Of a stretch of 64,000 nucleotides of DNA, positions 29,801-42,465 are shown one piece after another. The stretch is from assembly GCA_947561715.1 (NCBI GenBank), contig OX387204.1:10111001-10175000 (forward strand), given 5' to 3'. Under the pieces are notes generated by a model that worked only from the letters and a program-made list of their open reading frames with translations, did not search any database and was not told where the DNA came from. This DNA comes from Ascidia mentula (lineage: Eukaryota > Chordata > Ascidiacea > Phlebobranchia > Ascidiidae). A program made the position numbers and the translations under genes. The number at the start of each line of letters is the position of its first letter. The first letter of the stretch is position 1.

Positions 29801-32800
29801 ACTGCAAAATGGACAAGTGCTGAAATCGCATAGTTACATACGTTGTGCAACCGCAAAAGCAATACTGGAGTATCAGCGTTATCCACTGTATAATAAAGCT
29901 TGTACTGCAAAAAAATATTTTTCATCGAAAAGTCATATACTGCAAAATGGACAAGTGCTGAAATCGCATAGTTACATACGTTGTGCAACCGCAAAAGCAA
30001 TACTGGAGTATCAGCGTTATCCACTGTATAATAAAGCTTGTACTGCAAAAACATATTTTTCATCGAAAAGTCATATACTGCAAAATGGACAAGTGCTGAA
30101 ATCTCATAGTTACATACGTTGTGCAACCGAAAGAGCAATACTGGAGTATCAGCGTTATCCACTGTATAATAAAGCTTGTACTGCAAAAAATTATTTTTTA
30201 TCGAAAAGTCATATTATGCAAAATGGACAAGTGCTGAAATCGCATAGTTACATACGTTGTGCAACCGCAAAAGCAATACTGGAGTATCAGCGTTTTCCAC
30301 TGTATAATGAAGCTTGTACTGAAAAAAATTATTTTTTATCGAAAAGTCATATACTGCAAAATGGACAAGTGCTGAAATCGCATAGTTACATACGTTGTGC
30401 AACCGCAAAAGCAATACTGGAGTACCAGCGTTTTCCACTGTATAATAAAGCTTGTACTGAAAAAAATTATTTTTTATCGAAAAGTCATATACTGCAAAAT
30501 GGAGAAGTGCTGAAATCTCATAGTTACATACGTTGTGCAACCGAAAAAGCAATACTGGAGTATCAGCGTTATCCACTGTATAATAAAGCTTGTACTGAAA
30601 AAAATTATTTTTTATCGAAAAGTCATATTATGCAAAATGGACAAGTGCTGAAATCGCATAGTTACATACGTTGTGCAACCGCAAAAGCAATACTGGAGTA
30701 TCAGCGTTTTCCACTGTATAATGAAGCTTGTACTGCAAAAAAATATTTTTCATCGAAAAGTCATATACTGCAAAATGGACAAGTGCTGAAATCGCATAGT
30801 TACATACGTTGTGCAACCGCAAAAGCAATACTGGAGTATCAGCGTTATCCACTGTATAATAAAGCTTGTACTGAAAAAAATTATTTTTTATCGAAAAGTC
30901 ATAGTATGCAAAATGGACAAGTGCTGGAATCGCATAGTTACATACGTTGTGCAACCGCAAAAGCAATACTGGAGTACCAGCGTTTTCCACTGTTTAATAA
31001 AGCTTGTACTGAAAAAAATTCATTTTTTATCGAAAAGTCATATACTGCAATAGGAGAAATGCTGAAATCGCATAGTTACATACGTTGTGCAACCGCAAAA
31101 GCAATACTGGAGTACCAGCGTTTTCCACAGTATAATAAAGCTTGTACTGAAAAAAATTATTTTTTATCGAAAAGTCATATACTGCAAAATGGACAAGTGC
31201 TGAAATCGCATAGTTACATACGTTGTGCAACCGCAAAAGCAATACTGGAGTATCAGCGTTATCCACTGTATAATAAAGCTTGTACTGCAAAAAAATATTT
31301 TTCATCGAAAAGTCATATACTGCAAAATGGACAAGTGCTGAAATCGCATAGTTACATACGTTGTGCAACCGCAAAAGCAATACTGGAGTATCAGCGTTAT
31401 CCACTGTATAATAAAGCTTGTACTGAAAAAACATATTTTTCATCGAAAAGTCATATACTGCAAAATGGACAAGTGCTGAAATCGCATAGTTACATACGTT
31501 GTGCAACCGCAAAAGCAATACTGGAGTATCAGCGTTTTCCACTGTATAATAAAGCTTGTACTGAAAAAAATTATTTTTTATCGAAAAGTCATATACTGCA
31601 AAATGGACAAGTGCTGAAATCGCATAGTTACATACGTTGTGCAACCGCAAAAGCAATACTGGAGTACCAGCGTTTTCCACTGTATAATAAAGCTTGTACT
31701 GAAAAAAATTATTTTTTATCGAAAAGCTATATACTGCAAAATGGAGAAGTGCTGAAATCTCATAGTTACATACGTTGTGCAACCGAAAAAGCAATACTGG
31801 AGTATCAGCGTTATCCACTGTATAATAAAGCTTGTACTGCAAAAAATTATTTTTTATCGAAAAGTCATATTATGCAAAATGGACAAGTGCTGAAATCGCA
31901 TAGTTACATACGTTGTGCAACCGCAAAAGCAATACTGGAGTATCAGCGTTTTCCACTGTATAATGAAGCTTGTACTGAAAAAAATTATTTTTTATCGAAA
32001 AGTCATATACTGCAAAATGGACAAGTGCTGAAATCGCATAGTTACATACGTTGTGCAACCGCAAAAGCAATACTGGAGTACCAGCGTTTTCCACTGTATA
32101 ATAAAGCTTGTACTGAAAAAAATTATTTTTTATCGAAAAGTCATATACTGCAAAATGGAGAAGTGCTGAAATCTCATAGTTACATACGTTGTGCAACCGA
32201 AAAAGCAATACTGGAGTATCAGCGTTATCCACTGTATAATAAAGCTTGTACTGAAAAAAATTATTTTTTATCGAAAAGTCATATTATGCAAAATGGACAA
32301 GTGCTGAAATCGCATAGTTACATACGTTGTGCAACCGCAAAAGCAATACTGGAGTATCAGCGTTTTCCACTGTATAATGAAGCTTGTACTGCAAAAAAAT
32401 ATTTTTCATCGAAAAGTCATATACTGCAAAATGGACAAGTGCTGAAATCGCATAGTTACATACGTTGTGCAACCGCAAAAGCAATACTGGAGTATCAGCG
32501 TTATCCACTGTATAATAAAGCTTGTACTGCAAAAAATTATTTTTTATCGAAAAGTCATATTATGCAAAATGGACAAGTGCTGAAATCGCATAGTTACATA
32601 CGTTGTGCAACCGCAAAAGCAATACTGGAGTATCAGCGTTTTCCACTGTATAATGAAGCTTGTACTGAAAAAAATTATTTTTTATCGAAAAGTCATATAC
32701 TGCAAAATGGACAAGTGCTGAAATCGCATAGTTACATACGTTGTGCAACCGCAAAAGCAATACTGGAGTACCAGCGTTTTCCACTGTATAATAAAGCTTG

Positions 32801-35800
32801 TACTGAAAAAAATTATTTTTTATCGAAAAGTCATATACTGCAAAATGGAGAAGTGCTGAAATCTCATAGTTACATACGTTGTGCAACCGAAAAAGCAATA
32901 CTGGAGTATCAGCGTTATCCACTGTATAATAAAGCTTGTACTGAAAAAAATTATTTTTTATCGAAAAGTCATATTATGCAAAATGGACAAGTGCTGAAAT
33001 CGCATAGTTACATACGTTGTGCAACCGCAAAAGCAATACTGGAGTACCAGCGTTTTCCACTGTTTAATAAAGCTTGTACTGAAAAAAATTCATTTTTTAT
33101 CGAAAAGTCATATACTGCAATAGGAGAAATGCTGAAATCGCATATTTACATACGTTGTGCAACCGCAAAAGCAATACTGGAGTACCAGCGTTTTCCACAG
33201 TATAATAAAGCTTGTACTGAAAAAAATTATTTTTTATCGAAAAGTCATATACTGCAAAATGGACAAGTGCTGAAATCGCATAGTTACATACGTTGTGCAA
33301 CCGCAAAAGCAATACTGGAGTATCAGCGTTATCCACTGTATAATAAAGCTTGTACTGCAAAAAAATATTTTTCATCGAAAAGTCATATACTGCAAAATGG
33401 ACAAGTGCTGAAATCGCATAGTTACATACGTTGTGCAACCGCAAAAGCAATACTGGAGTATCAGCGTTATCCACTGTATAATAAAGCTTGTACTGCAAAA
33501 ACATATTTTTCATCGAAAAGTCATATACTGCAAAATGGACAAGTGCTGAAATCGCATAGTTACATACGTTGTGCAACCGCAAAAGCAATACTGGAGTATC
33601 AGCGTTTTCCACTGTATAATAAAGCTTGTACTGAAAAAAATTATTTTTTATCGAAAAGTCATATACTGCAAAATGGACAAGTGCTGAAATCGCATAGTTA
33701 CATACGTTGTGCAACCGCAAAAGCAATACTGGAGTACCAGCGTTTTCCACTGTATAATAAAGCTTGTACTGAAAAAAATTATTTTTTATCGAAAAGCCAT
33801 ATACTGCAAAATGGAGAAGTGCTGAAATCTCATAGTTACATACGTTGTGCAACCGAAAAAGCAATACTGGAGTATCAGCGTTATCCACTGTATAATAAAG
33901 CTTGTACTGCAAAAAATTATTTTTTATCGAAAAGTCATATTATGCAAAATGGACAAGTGCTGAAATCGCATAGTTACATACGTTGTGCAACCGCAAAAGC
34001 AATACTGGAGTATCAGCGTTTTCCACTGTATAATGAAGCTTGTACTGAAAAAAATTATTTTTTATCGAAAAGTCATATACTGCAAAATGGACAAGTGCTG
34101 AAATCGCATAGTTACATACGTTGTGCAACCGCAAAAGCAATACTGGAGTACCAGCGTTTTCCACTGTATAATAAAGCTTGTACTGAAAAAAATTATTTTT
34201 TATCGAAAAGTCATATACTGCAAAATGGAGAAGTGCTGAAATCTCATAGTTACATACGTTGTGCAACCGAAAAAGCAATACTGGAGTATCAGCGTTATCC
34301 ACTGTATAATAAAGCTTGTACTGAAAAAAATTATTTTTTATCGAAAAGTCATATTATGCAAAATGGACAAGTGCTGAAATCGCATAGTTACATACGTTGT
34401 GCAACCGCAAAAGCAATACTGGAGTATCAGCGTTTTCCACTGTATAATGAAGCTTGTACTGCAAAAAAATATTTTTCATCGAAAAGTCATATACTGCAAA
34501 ATGGACAAGTGCTGAAATCGCATAGTTACATACGTTGTGCAACCGCAAAAGCAATACTGGAGTATCAGCGTTATCCACTGTATAATAAAGCTTGTACTGC
34601 AAAAAATTATTTTTTATCGAAAAGTCATATTATGCAAAATGGACAAGTGCTGAAATCGCATAGTTACATACGTTGTGCAACCGCAAAAGCAATACTGGAG
34701 TATCAGCGTTTTCCACTGTATAATGAAGCTTGTACTGAAAAAAATTATTTTTTATCGAAAAGTCATATACTGCAAAATGGACAAGTGCTGAAATCGCATA
34801 GTTACATACGTTGTGCAACCGCAAAAGCAATACTGGAGTACCAGCGTTTTCCACTGTATAATAAAGCTTGTACTGAAAAAAATTATTTTTTATCGAAAAG
34901 TCATATACTGCAAAATGGAGAAGTGCTGAAATCTCATAGTTACATACGTTGTGCAACCGAAAAAGCAATACTGGAGTATCAGCGTTATCCACTGTATAAT
35001 AAAGCTTGTACTGAAAAAAATTATTTTTTATCGAAAAGTCATATTATGCAAAATGGACAAGTGCTGAAATCGCATAGTTACATACGTTGTGCAACCGCAA
35101 AAGCAATACTGGAGTATCAGCGTTTTCCACTGTATAATGAAGCTTGTACTGCAAAAAAATATTTTTCATCGAAAAGTCATATACTGCAAAATGGACAAGT
35201 GCTGAAATCGCATAGTTACATACGTTGTGCAACCGCAAAAGCAATACTGGAGTATCAGCGTTATCCACTGTATAATAAAGCTTGTACTGAAAAAAATTAT
35301 TTTTTATCGAAAAGTCATAGTATGCAAAATGGACAAGTGCTGGAATCGCATAGTTACATACGTTGTGCAACCGCAAAAGCAATACTGGAGTCCAGCGTTT
35401 TCCACTGTTTAATAAAGCTTGTACTGAAAAAAATTCATTTTTTATCGAAAAGTCATATACTGCAATAGGAGAAATGCTGAAATCGCATAGTTACATACGT
35501 TGTGCAACCGCAAAAGCAATACTGGAGTACCAGCGTTTTCCACAGTATAATAAAGCTTGTACTGAAAAAAATTATTTTTTATCGAAAAGTCATATACTGC
35601 AAAATGGACAAGTGCTGAAATCGCATAGTTACATACGTTGTGCAACCGCAAAAGCAATACTGGAGTATCAGCGTTATCCACTGTATAATAAAGCTTGTAC
35701 TGCAAAAAAATATTTTTCATCGAAAAGTCATATACTGCAAAATGGACAAGTGCTGAAATCGCATAGTTACATACGTTGTGCAACCGCAAAAGCAATTCTG

Positions 35801-38800
35801 GAGTATCAGCGTTATCCACTGTATAATAAAGCTTGTACTGCAAAAACATATTTTTCATCGAAAAGTCATATACTGCAAAATGGACAAGTGCTGAAATCGC
35901 ATAGTTACATACGTTGTGCAACCGCAAAAGCAATACTGGAGTATCAGCGTTTTCCACTGTATAATAAAGCTTGTACTGAAAAAAATTATTTTTTATCGAA
36001 AAGTCATATACTGCAAAATGGACAAGTGCTGAAATCGCATAGTTACAAACGTTGTGCAACCGAAAAAGCAATACTGGAGTACCAGCGTTTTCCACTGTAT
36101 AATAAAGCTTGTACTGAAAAAAATTATTTTTTATCGAAAAGCCATATACTGCAAAATGGAGAAGTGCTGAAATCTCATAGTTACATACGTTGTGCAACCG
36201 AAAAAGCAATACTGGAGTATCAGCGTTATCCACTGTATAATAAAGCTTGTACTGCAAAAAATTATTTTTTATCGAAAAGTCATATTATGCAAAATGGACA
36301 AGTGCTGAAATCGCATAGTTACATACGTTGTGCAACCGCAAAAGCAATACTGGAGTATCAGCGTTTTCCACTGTATAATGAAGCTTGTACTGAAAAAAAT
36401 TATTTTTTATCGAAAAGTCATATACTGCAAAATGGACAAGTGCTGAAATCGCATAGTTACATACGTTGTGCAACCGCAAAAGCAATACTGGAGTACCAGC
36501 GTTTTCCACTGTATAATAAAGCTTGTACTGAAAAAAATTATTTTTTATCGAAAAGTCATATACTGCAAAATGGAGAAGTGCTGAAATCTCATAGTTACAT
36601 ACGTTGTGCAACCGAAAAAGCAATACTGGAGTATCAGCGTTATCCACTGTATAATAAAGCTTGTACTGAAAAAAATTATTTTTTATCGAAAAGTCATATT
36701 ATGCAAAATGGACAAGTGCTGAAATCGCATAGTTACATACGTTGTGCAACCGCAAAAGCAATACTGGAGTACCAGCGTTTTCCACTGTTTAATAAAGCTT
36801 GTACTGAAAAAAATTCATTTTTTATCGAAAAGTCATATACTGCAATAGGAGAAATGCTGAAATCGCATAGTTACATACGTTGTGCAACCGCAAAAGCAAT
36901 ACTGGAGTACCAGCGTTTTCCACAGTATAATAAAGCTTGTACTGAAAAAAATTATTTTTTATCGAAAAGTCATATACTGCAAAATGGACAAGTGCTGAAA
37001 TCGCATAGTTACATACGTTGTGCAACCGCAAAAGCAATACTGGAGTATCAGCGTTATCCACTGTATAATAAAGCTTGTACTGCAAAAAAATATTTTTCAT
37101 CGAAAAGTCATATACTGCAAAATGGACAAGTGCTGAAATCGCATAGTTACATACGTTGTGCAACCGCAAAAGCAATACTGGAGTATCAGCGTTATCCACT
37201 GTATAATAAAGCTTGTACTGCAAAAACATATTTTTCATCGAAAAGTCATATACTGCAAAATGGACAAGTGCTGAAATCGCATAGTTACATACGTTGTGCA
37301 ACCGCAAAAGCAATACTGGAGTATCAGCGTTTTCCACTGTATAATAAAGCTTGTACTGAAAAAAATTATTTTTTATCGAAAAGTCATATACTGCAAAATG
37401 GACAAGTGCTGAAATCGCATAGTTACATACGTTGTGCAACCGCAAAAGCAATACTGGAGTACCAGCGTTTTCCACTGTATAATAAAGCTTGTACTGAAAA
37501 AAATTATTTTTTATCGAAAAGTCATATACTGCAAAATGGAGAAGTGCTGAAATCTCATAGTTACATACGTTGTGCAACCGAAAAAGCAATACTGGAGTAT
37601 CAGCGTTATCCACTGTATAATAAAGCTTGTACTGAAAAAAATTATTTTTTATCGAAAAGTCATATTATGCAAAATGGACAAGTGCTGAAATCGCATAGTT
37701 ACATACGTTGTGCAACCGCAAAAGCAATACTGGAGTATCAGCGTTTTCCACTGTATAATGAAGCTTGTACTGCAAAAAAATATTTTTCATCGAAAAGTCA
37801 TATACTGCAAAATGGACAAGTGCTGAAATCGCATAGTTACATACGTTGTGCAACCGCAAAAGCAATACTGGAGTATCAGCGTTATCCACTGTATAATAAA
37901 GCTTGTACTGAAAAAAATTATTTTTTATCGAAAAGTCATAGTATGCAAAATGGACAAGTGCTGGAATCGCATAGTTACATACGTTGTGCAACCGCAAAAG
38001 CAATACTGGAGTACCAGCGTTTTCCACTGTTTAATAAAGCTTGTACTGAAAAAAATTCATTTTTTATCGAAAAGTCATATACTGCAATAGGAGAAATGCT
38101 GAAATCGCATAGTTACATACGTTGTGCAACCGCAAAAGCAATACTGGAGTACCAGCGTTTTCCACAGTATAATAAAGCTTGTACTGAAAAAAATTATTTT
38201 TTATCGAAAAGTCATATACTGCAAAATGGACAAGTGCTGAAATCGCATAGTTACATACGTTGTGCAACCGCAAAAGCAATACTGGAGTATCAGCGTTATC
38301 CACTGTATAATAAAGCTTGTACTGCAAAAAAATTATTTTTTATCGAAAAGTCATATTATGCAAAATGGACAAGTGCTGGAATCGCATAGTTACATACGTT
38401 GTGCAACCGCAAAAGCAATACTGGAGTACCAGCGTTTTCCACTGTTTAATAAAGCTTGTACTGAAAAAAATTCATTTTTTATCGAAAAGTCATATACTGC
38501 AATAGGAGAAATGCTGAAATCGCATAGTTACATACGTTGTGCAACCGCAAAAGCAATACTGGAGTACCAGCGTTTTCCACAGTATAATAAAGCTTGTACT
38601 GAAAAAAATTATTTTTTATCGAAAAGTCATATACTGCAAAATGGACAAGTGCTGAAATCGCATAGTTACATACGTTGTGCAACCGCAAAAGCAATACTGG
38701 AGTATCAGCGTTATCCACTGTATAATAAAGCTTGTACTGCAAAAAAATATTTTTCATCGAAAAGTCATATACTGCAAAATGGACAAGTGCTGAAATCGCA

Positions 38801-39600
38801 TAGTTACATACGTTGTGCAACCGCAAAAGCAATACTGGAGTATCAGCGTTTTCCACTGTATAATAAAGCTTGTACTGAAAAAAATTATTTTTTATCGAAA
38901 AGTCATATACTGCAAAATGGACAAGTGCTGAAATCGCATAGTTACATACGTTGTGCAACCGCAAAAGCAATACTGGAGTACCAGCGTTTTCCACTGTATA
39001 ATAAAGCTTGTACTGAAAAAAATTATTTTTTATCGAAAAGTCATATACTGCAAAATGGAGAAGTGCTGAAATCTCATAGTTACATACGTTGTGCAACCGA
39101 AAAAGCAATACTGGAGTATCAGCGTTATCCACTGTATAATAAAGCTTGTACTGAAAAAAATTATTTTTTATCGAAAAGTCATATTATGCAAAATGGACAA
39201 GTGCTGAAATCGCATAGTTACATACGTTGTGCAACCGCAAAAGCAATACTGGAGTATCAGCGTTTTCCACTGTATAATGAAGCTTGTACTGCAAAAAAAT
39301 ATTTTTCATCGAAAAGTCATATACTGCAAAATGGACAAGTGCTGAAATCGCATAGTTACATACGTTGTGCAACCGCAAAAGCAATACTGGAGTATCAGCG
39401 TTATCCACTGTATAATAAAGCTTGTACTGAAAAAAATTATTTTTTATCGAAAAGTCATAGTATGCAAAATGGACAAGTGCTGGAATCGCATAGTTACATA
39501 CGTTGTGCAACCGCAAAAGCAATACTGGAGTACCAGCGTTTTCCACTGTTTAATAAAGCTTGTACTGAAAAAAATTCATTTTTTATCGAAAAGTCATATA
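8809..39600 (+). repeat. 12- and 13-monomer higher-order repeat tract (1656/1794 bp)
   Basis: The monomer type encoding IEKSYTAIGEM marks unit starts near 8809, 10603, 11293, 12949, 14743, 16399, 18469, 20401, 22057, 23851, 26335, 27991, 29647, 31027, 33097, 35442, 36822, 38064, 38479 and 39583. Spacings of 12 x 138 and 13 x 138 dominate. Variants of 3, 5, 8, 9, 10, 14, 15, 17 and 18 monomers also occur. The usual order after the marker is FPQYN type, AKKYF, AKTYF, EKNYF-NGQ, EKNYF-NGE, CATE-AKNYF, NEACTEKN, EKNYF-NGE, CATE-EKNYF, (an optional extra IMQ monomer in 13-mers), NEACTAKK, SMQ. Variation in length by whole monomers is the signature of unequal exchange between misaligned units. Confidence 0.85.
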
Positions 39601-39828
39601 CTGCAATAGGAGAAATGCTGAAATCGCATAGTTACATACGTTGTGCAACCGCAAAAGCAATACTGGAGTACCAGCGTTTTCCACAGTATAATAAAGCTTG
39701 TACTGAAAAAAAATATTTTTTATCGAAAAGTCATATACTGCAAAATGGACAAGTGCTGAAATCGCATAGTTACATACGTTGTGCAACCGCAAAAGCAATA
39801 CTGGAGTATCAGCGTTATCCACTGTATA

Positions 39829-39830
39829 TA
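39829..39830. other. Satellite inversion breakpoint
   Basis: Forward monomers run to ACTGTATA at 39821-39828. The next bases are TA, and from 39830 the sequence reads ATTTTGCAGTATATGACTTTTCG, which is the reverse complement of a different part of the monomer. There is no spacer beyond one or two bases and no target duplication. Everything to the right that is satellite stays in the inverted orientation to the end of the window. The join is not at the same monomer position on both sides, so it is not a simple mirror. It could be a real inversion, a fold-back repair event or an assembly join; the differing variant pools on the two sides favour a real boundary between arrays. Confidence 0.93.
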
Positions 39831-41960
39831 TTTTGCAGTATATGACTTTTCGATAAAAAATATTTTTTTGCAGTACAAGCTTTATTATACAGTGGATAAC
39901 GCTGATACTCCAGTATTGCTTTTGCGGTTGCACAACGTATGTAACTATGCGATTTCAGCACTTGTCCATTTTGCAGTATATGACTTTTCGATGAAAAATA
40001 TTTTTTTGCAGTACAAGCTTTATTATACAGTGGAAAACGCTGATACTCCAGTATTGCTTTTGCGGTTGCACAACGTATGTAACTATGCGATTTCAGCACT
40101 TGTCCATTTTGCAGTATATGACTTTTCGATGAAAAATATTTTTTTGCAGTACAAGCTTTATTATACAGTGGAAAACGCTGATACTCCAGTATTGCTTTTG
40201 CGGTTGCACAACGTTTGCAGCTATGAGATTTCAGCACTTCTCCATTTTGCAGTATATGACTTTTCGATGAAAAATATTTTTTTTCAGTACAAGCTTTATT
40301 ATACAGTGGAAAACGCTGGTACTCCAGTATTGCTTTTGCGGTTGCACAACGTATGTAACTGTGCGATTTCAGCACTTGTCCATTTTGCAGTATATGACTT
40401 TTCGATAAAAAATAATTTTTTTCAGTACAAGCTTTATTATACTGTGGAAAACGCTGGTACTCCTGTATTGCTTTTGCGGTTGCACAACGTATGTAACTGT
40501 GCGATTTCAGCACTTGTCCATTTTGCAGTATATGACTTTTCGTTAAAAAATATTTTTTTTCAGTACAAGCTTTATTATACAGTGGAAAACGCTGGTACTC
40601 CAGTATTGCTTTTGTGGTTGCACAACGTATGTAACTGTGCGATTTCAGCACTTGTCCATTTTGCATAATATGACTTTTCGATAAAAAATATTTTTTTTCA
40701 GTACAAGCTTTATTATACAGTGCATAACGCTGATACTCCAGTATTGCTTTTGCGGTTGCACAACGTATGTAACTATGCGATTTCAGCATTTGTCCATTTT
40801 GCAGTATATGACTTTTCGATGAAAAATATTTTTTTGCAGTACAAGCTTTATTATGCAGTGGAAAACGCTGATACTCCAGTATTGCTTTTGCGGTTGCACA
40901 ATGTATGTAACTATGAGATTTCAGCACTTCTCCATTTTGCAGTATATGACTTTTCGATAAAAAATATTTTTTTTCAGTACAAGCTTTATTATACAGTGGA
41001 AAACGCTGGTACTCCAGTTTTGCTTTTGCGGTTGCACAACGTATGTAACTGTGCGATTTCAGCACTTGTCCATTTTGCAGTATATGACTTTTCGATAAAA
41101 AATAATTTTTTTCAGTACAAGCTTTATTATACTGTGGAAAACGCTGGTACTCCAGTATTGCTTTTGCGGTTGCACAACGTATGTAACTATTCGATTTCAG
41201 CATTTGTCCATTTTGCAGTATATGACTTTTCGATGAAAAATATTTTTTTGCAGTACAAGCTTTGTTATACAGTGGAAAACGCTGGTACTCCAGTATTGCT
41301 TTTGCGGTTGCACAACGTATGTAACTGTGCGATTTCAGCACTTGTCCATTTTGCAGTATATGACTTTTCGATAAAAAATAATTTTTTTCAGTACAAGCTT
41401 TATTATACTGTGGAAAACGCTGGTACTCCAGTATTGCTTTTGCGGTTGCACAACGTATGTAACTGTGCGATTTCAGCACTTGTCCATTTTGCATAATATG
41501 ACTTTTCGATAAAAAATAATTTTTTTCAGTACAAGCTTTATTATACAGTGCATAACGCTGATACTCCAGTATTGCTTTTGCGGTTGCACAACGTATGTAA
41601 CTATGCGATTTCAGCATTTGTCCATTTTGCAGTATATGACTTTTCGATGAAAAATATTTTTTTGCAGTACAAGCTTTATTATGCAGTGGAAAACGCTGAT
41701 ACTCCAGTATTGCTTTTGCGGTTGCACAATGTATGTAACTATGAGATTTCAGCACTTCTCCATTTTGCAGTATATGACTTTTCGATAAAAAATATTTTTT
41801 TTCAGTACAAGCTTTATTATACAGTGGAAAACGCTGGTACTCCAGTTTTGCTTTTGCGGTTGCACAACGTATGTAACTGTGCGATTTCAGCACTTGTCCA
41901 TTTTGCAGTATATGACTTTTCGATAAAAAATAATTTTTTTCAGTACAAGCTTTATTATAC
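39831..41960 (-). repeat. Segmental duplication within block 2, copy 1 (partner 43557-45686)
   Basis: This stretch recurs 3726 bp later (27 x 138). Matching private markers include ACGTTTGCAGCTATGAG at about 40211 and 43937, TTTTCGTTAAAAAATA near 40538 and 44264, a TTCGATTTCAG variant near 41190 and 44916, and stop-bearing GCATAATATG monomers at matching offsets. Differences seen are few: TGTGG versus TGCGG near 40615/44341, and AATATT versus AATAATT near 40687/44413. The left edge of copy 1 coincides with the inversion breakpoint. The right edge is approximate, where the partners stop sharing variants. Confidence 0.85.
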
Positions 41961-42465
41961 TGTGGAAAACGCTGGTACTCCAGTATTGCTTTTGCGGTTG
42001 CACAACGTATGTAACTGTGCGATTTCAGCACTTGTCCATTTTGCAGTATATGACTTTTCGATAAAAAATAATTTTTTTCAGTACAAGCTTTATTATACTG
42101 TGGAAAACGCTGGTACTCCAGTATTGCTTTTGCGGTTGCACAACGTATGTAACTATGCGATTTCAGCACTTGTCCATTTTGCAGTATTTGACTTTTCGAT
42201 GAAAAATATTTTTTTGCAGTACAAGCTTTATTATACAGTGGAAAACGCTGATACTCCAGTATTGCTTTTGCGGTTGCACAACGTATGTAACTATGCGATT
42301 TCAGCACTTGTCCATTTTGCAGTATATGACTTTTCGATGAAAAATATTTTTTTGCAGTACAAGCTTTATTATACAGTGGATAACGCTGATACTCCAGTAT
42401 TGCTTTTGCGGTTGCACAACGTATGTAACTATCAGATTTCAGCACTTCTCCATTTTGCAGTATAA

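Larger units (their letters stand above)
1..39828 (+). repeat. 138-bp satellite array, block 1 (forward orientation)
   Basis: About 289 head-to-tail copies of a 138-bp monomer fill this block without interruption. Counting one consensus monomer gives 47 G+C of 138 (34%). Each monomer has one AAGCTT, an A-tract/T-tract dyad (about seven A, then TTA, then six T) and a short dyad GTTG-TG-CAAC. Monomers differ at about a dozen recurrent positions, which define types that recur in a fixed order (higher-order repeats). The forward frame encodes a 46-residue unit beginning LKSHSYIRC, open for thousands of codons because 138 is divisible by three. Net phase changes are rare: +1 near 6463, -1 near 35391 and +1 near 38330. 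I read this as satellite DNA, possibly centromeric or heterochromatic; that location is inference. A giant repeat protein is possible but disfavoured. Confidence 0.97.

Noticed and set aside
6495..35468. A single 9657-residue repeat protein
   Set aside because: The open frame follows from a stop-free 138-bp monomer. There is no unique start region, signal, tail, intron or promoter, single-copy changes are mostly amino-acid-changing, and it ends at one-base indels.
1..39828. CRISPR array
   Set aside because: There are no alternating short repeats and unique spacers; the whole 138-bp unit is repeated and no cas gene is present.
1..39828. CENP-B box in the monomer
   Set aside because: TACGTTGTGCAACCGC has some resemblance but does not match the required NTTCGNNNNANNCGGGN positions.
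39781..39845. Perfect palindrome or hairpin at the inversion
   Set aside because: The two arms enter the monomer at different positions and carry different variants, so only ordinary satellite similarity pairs them.
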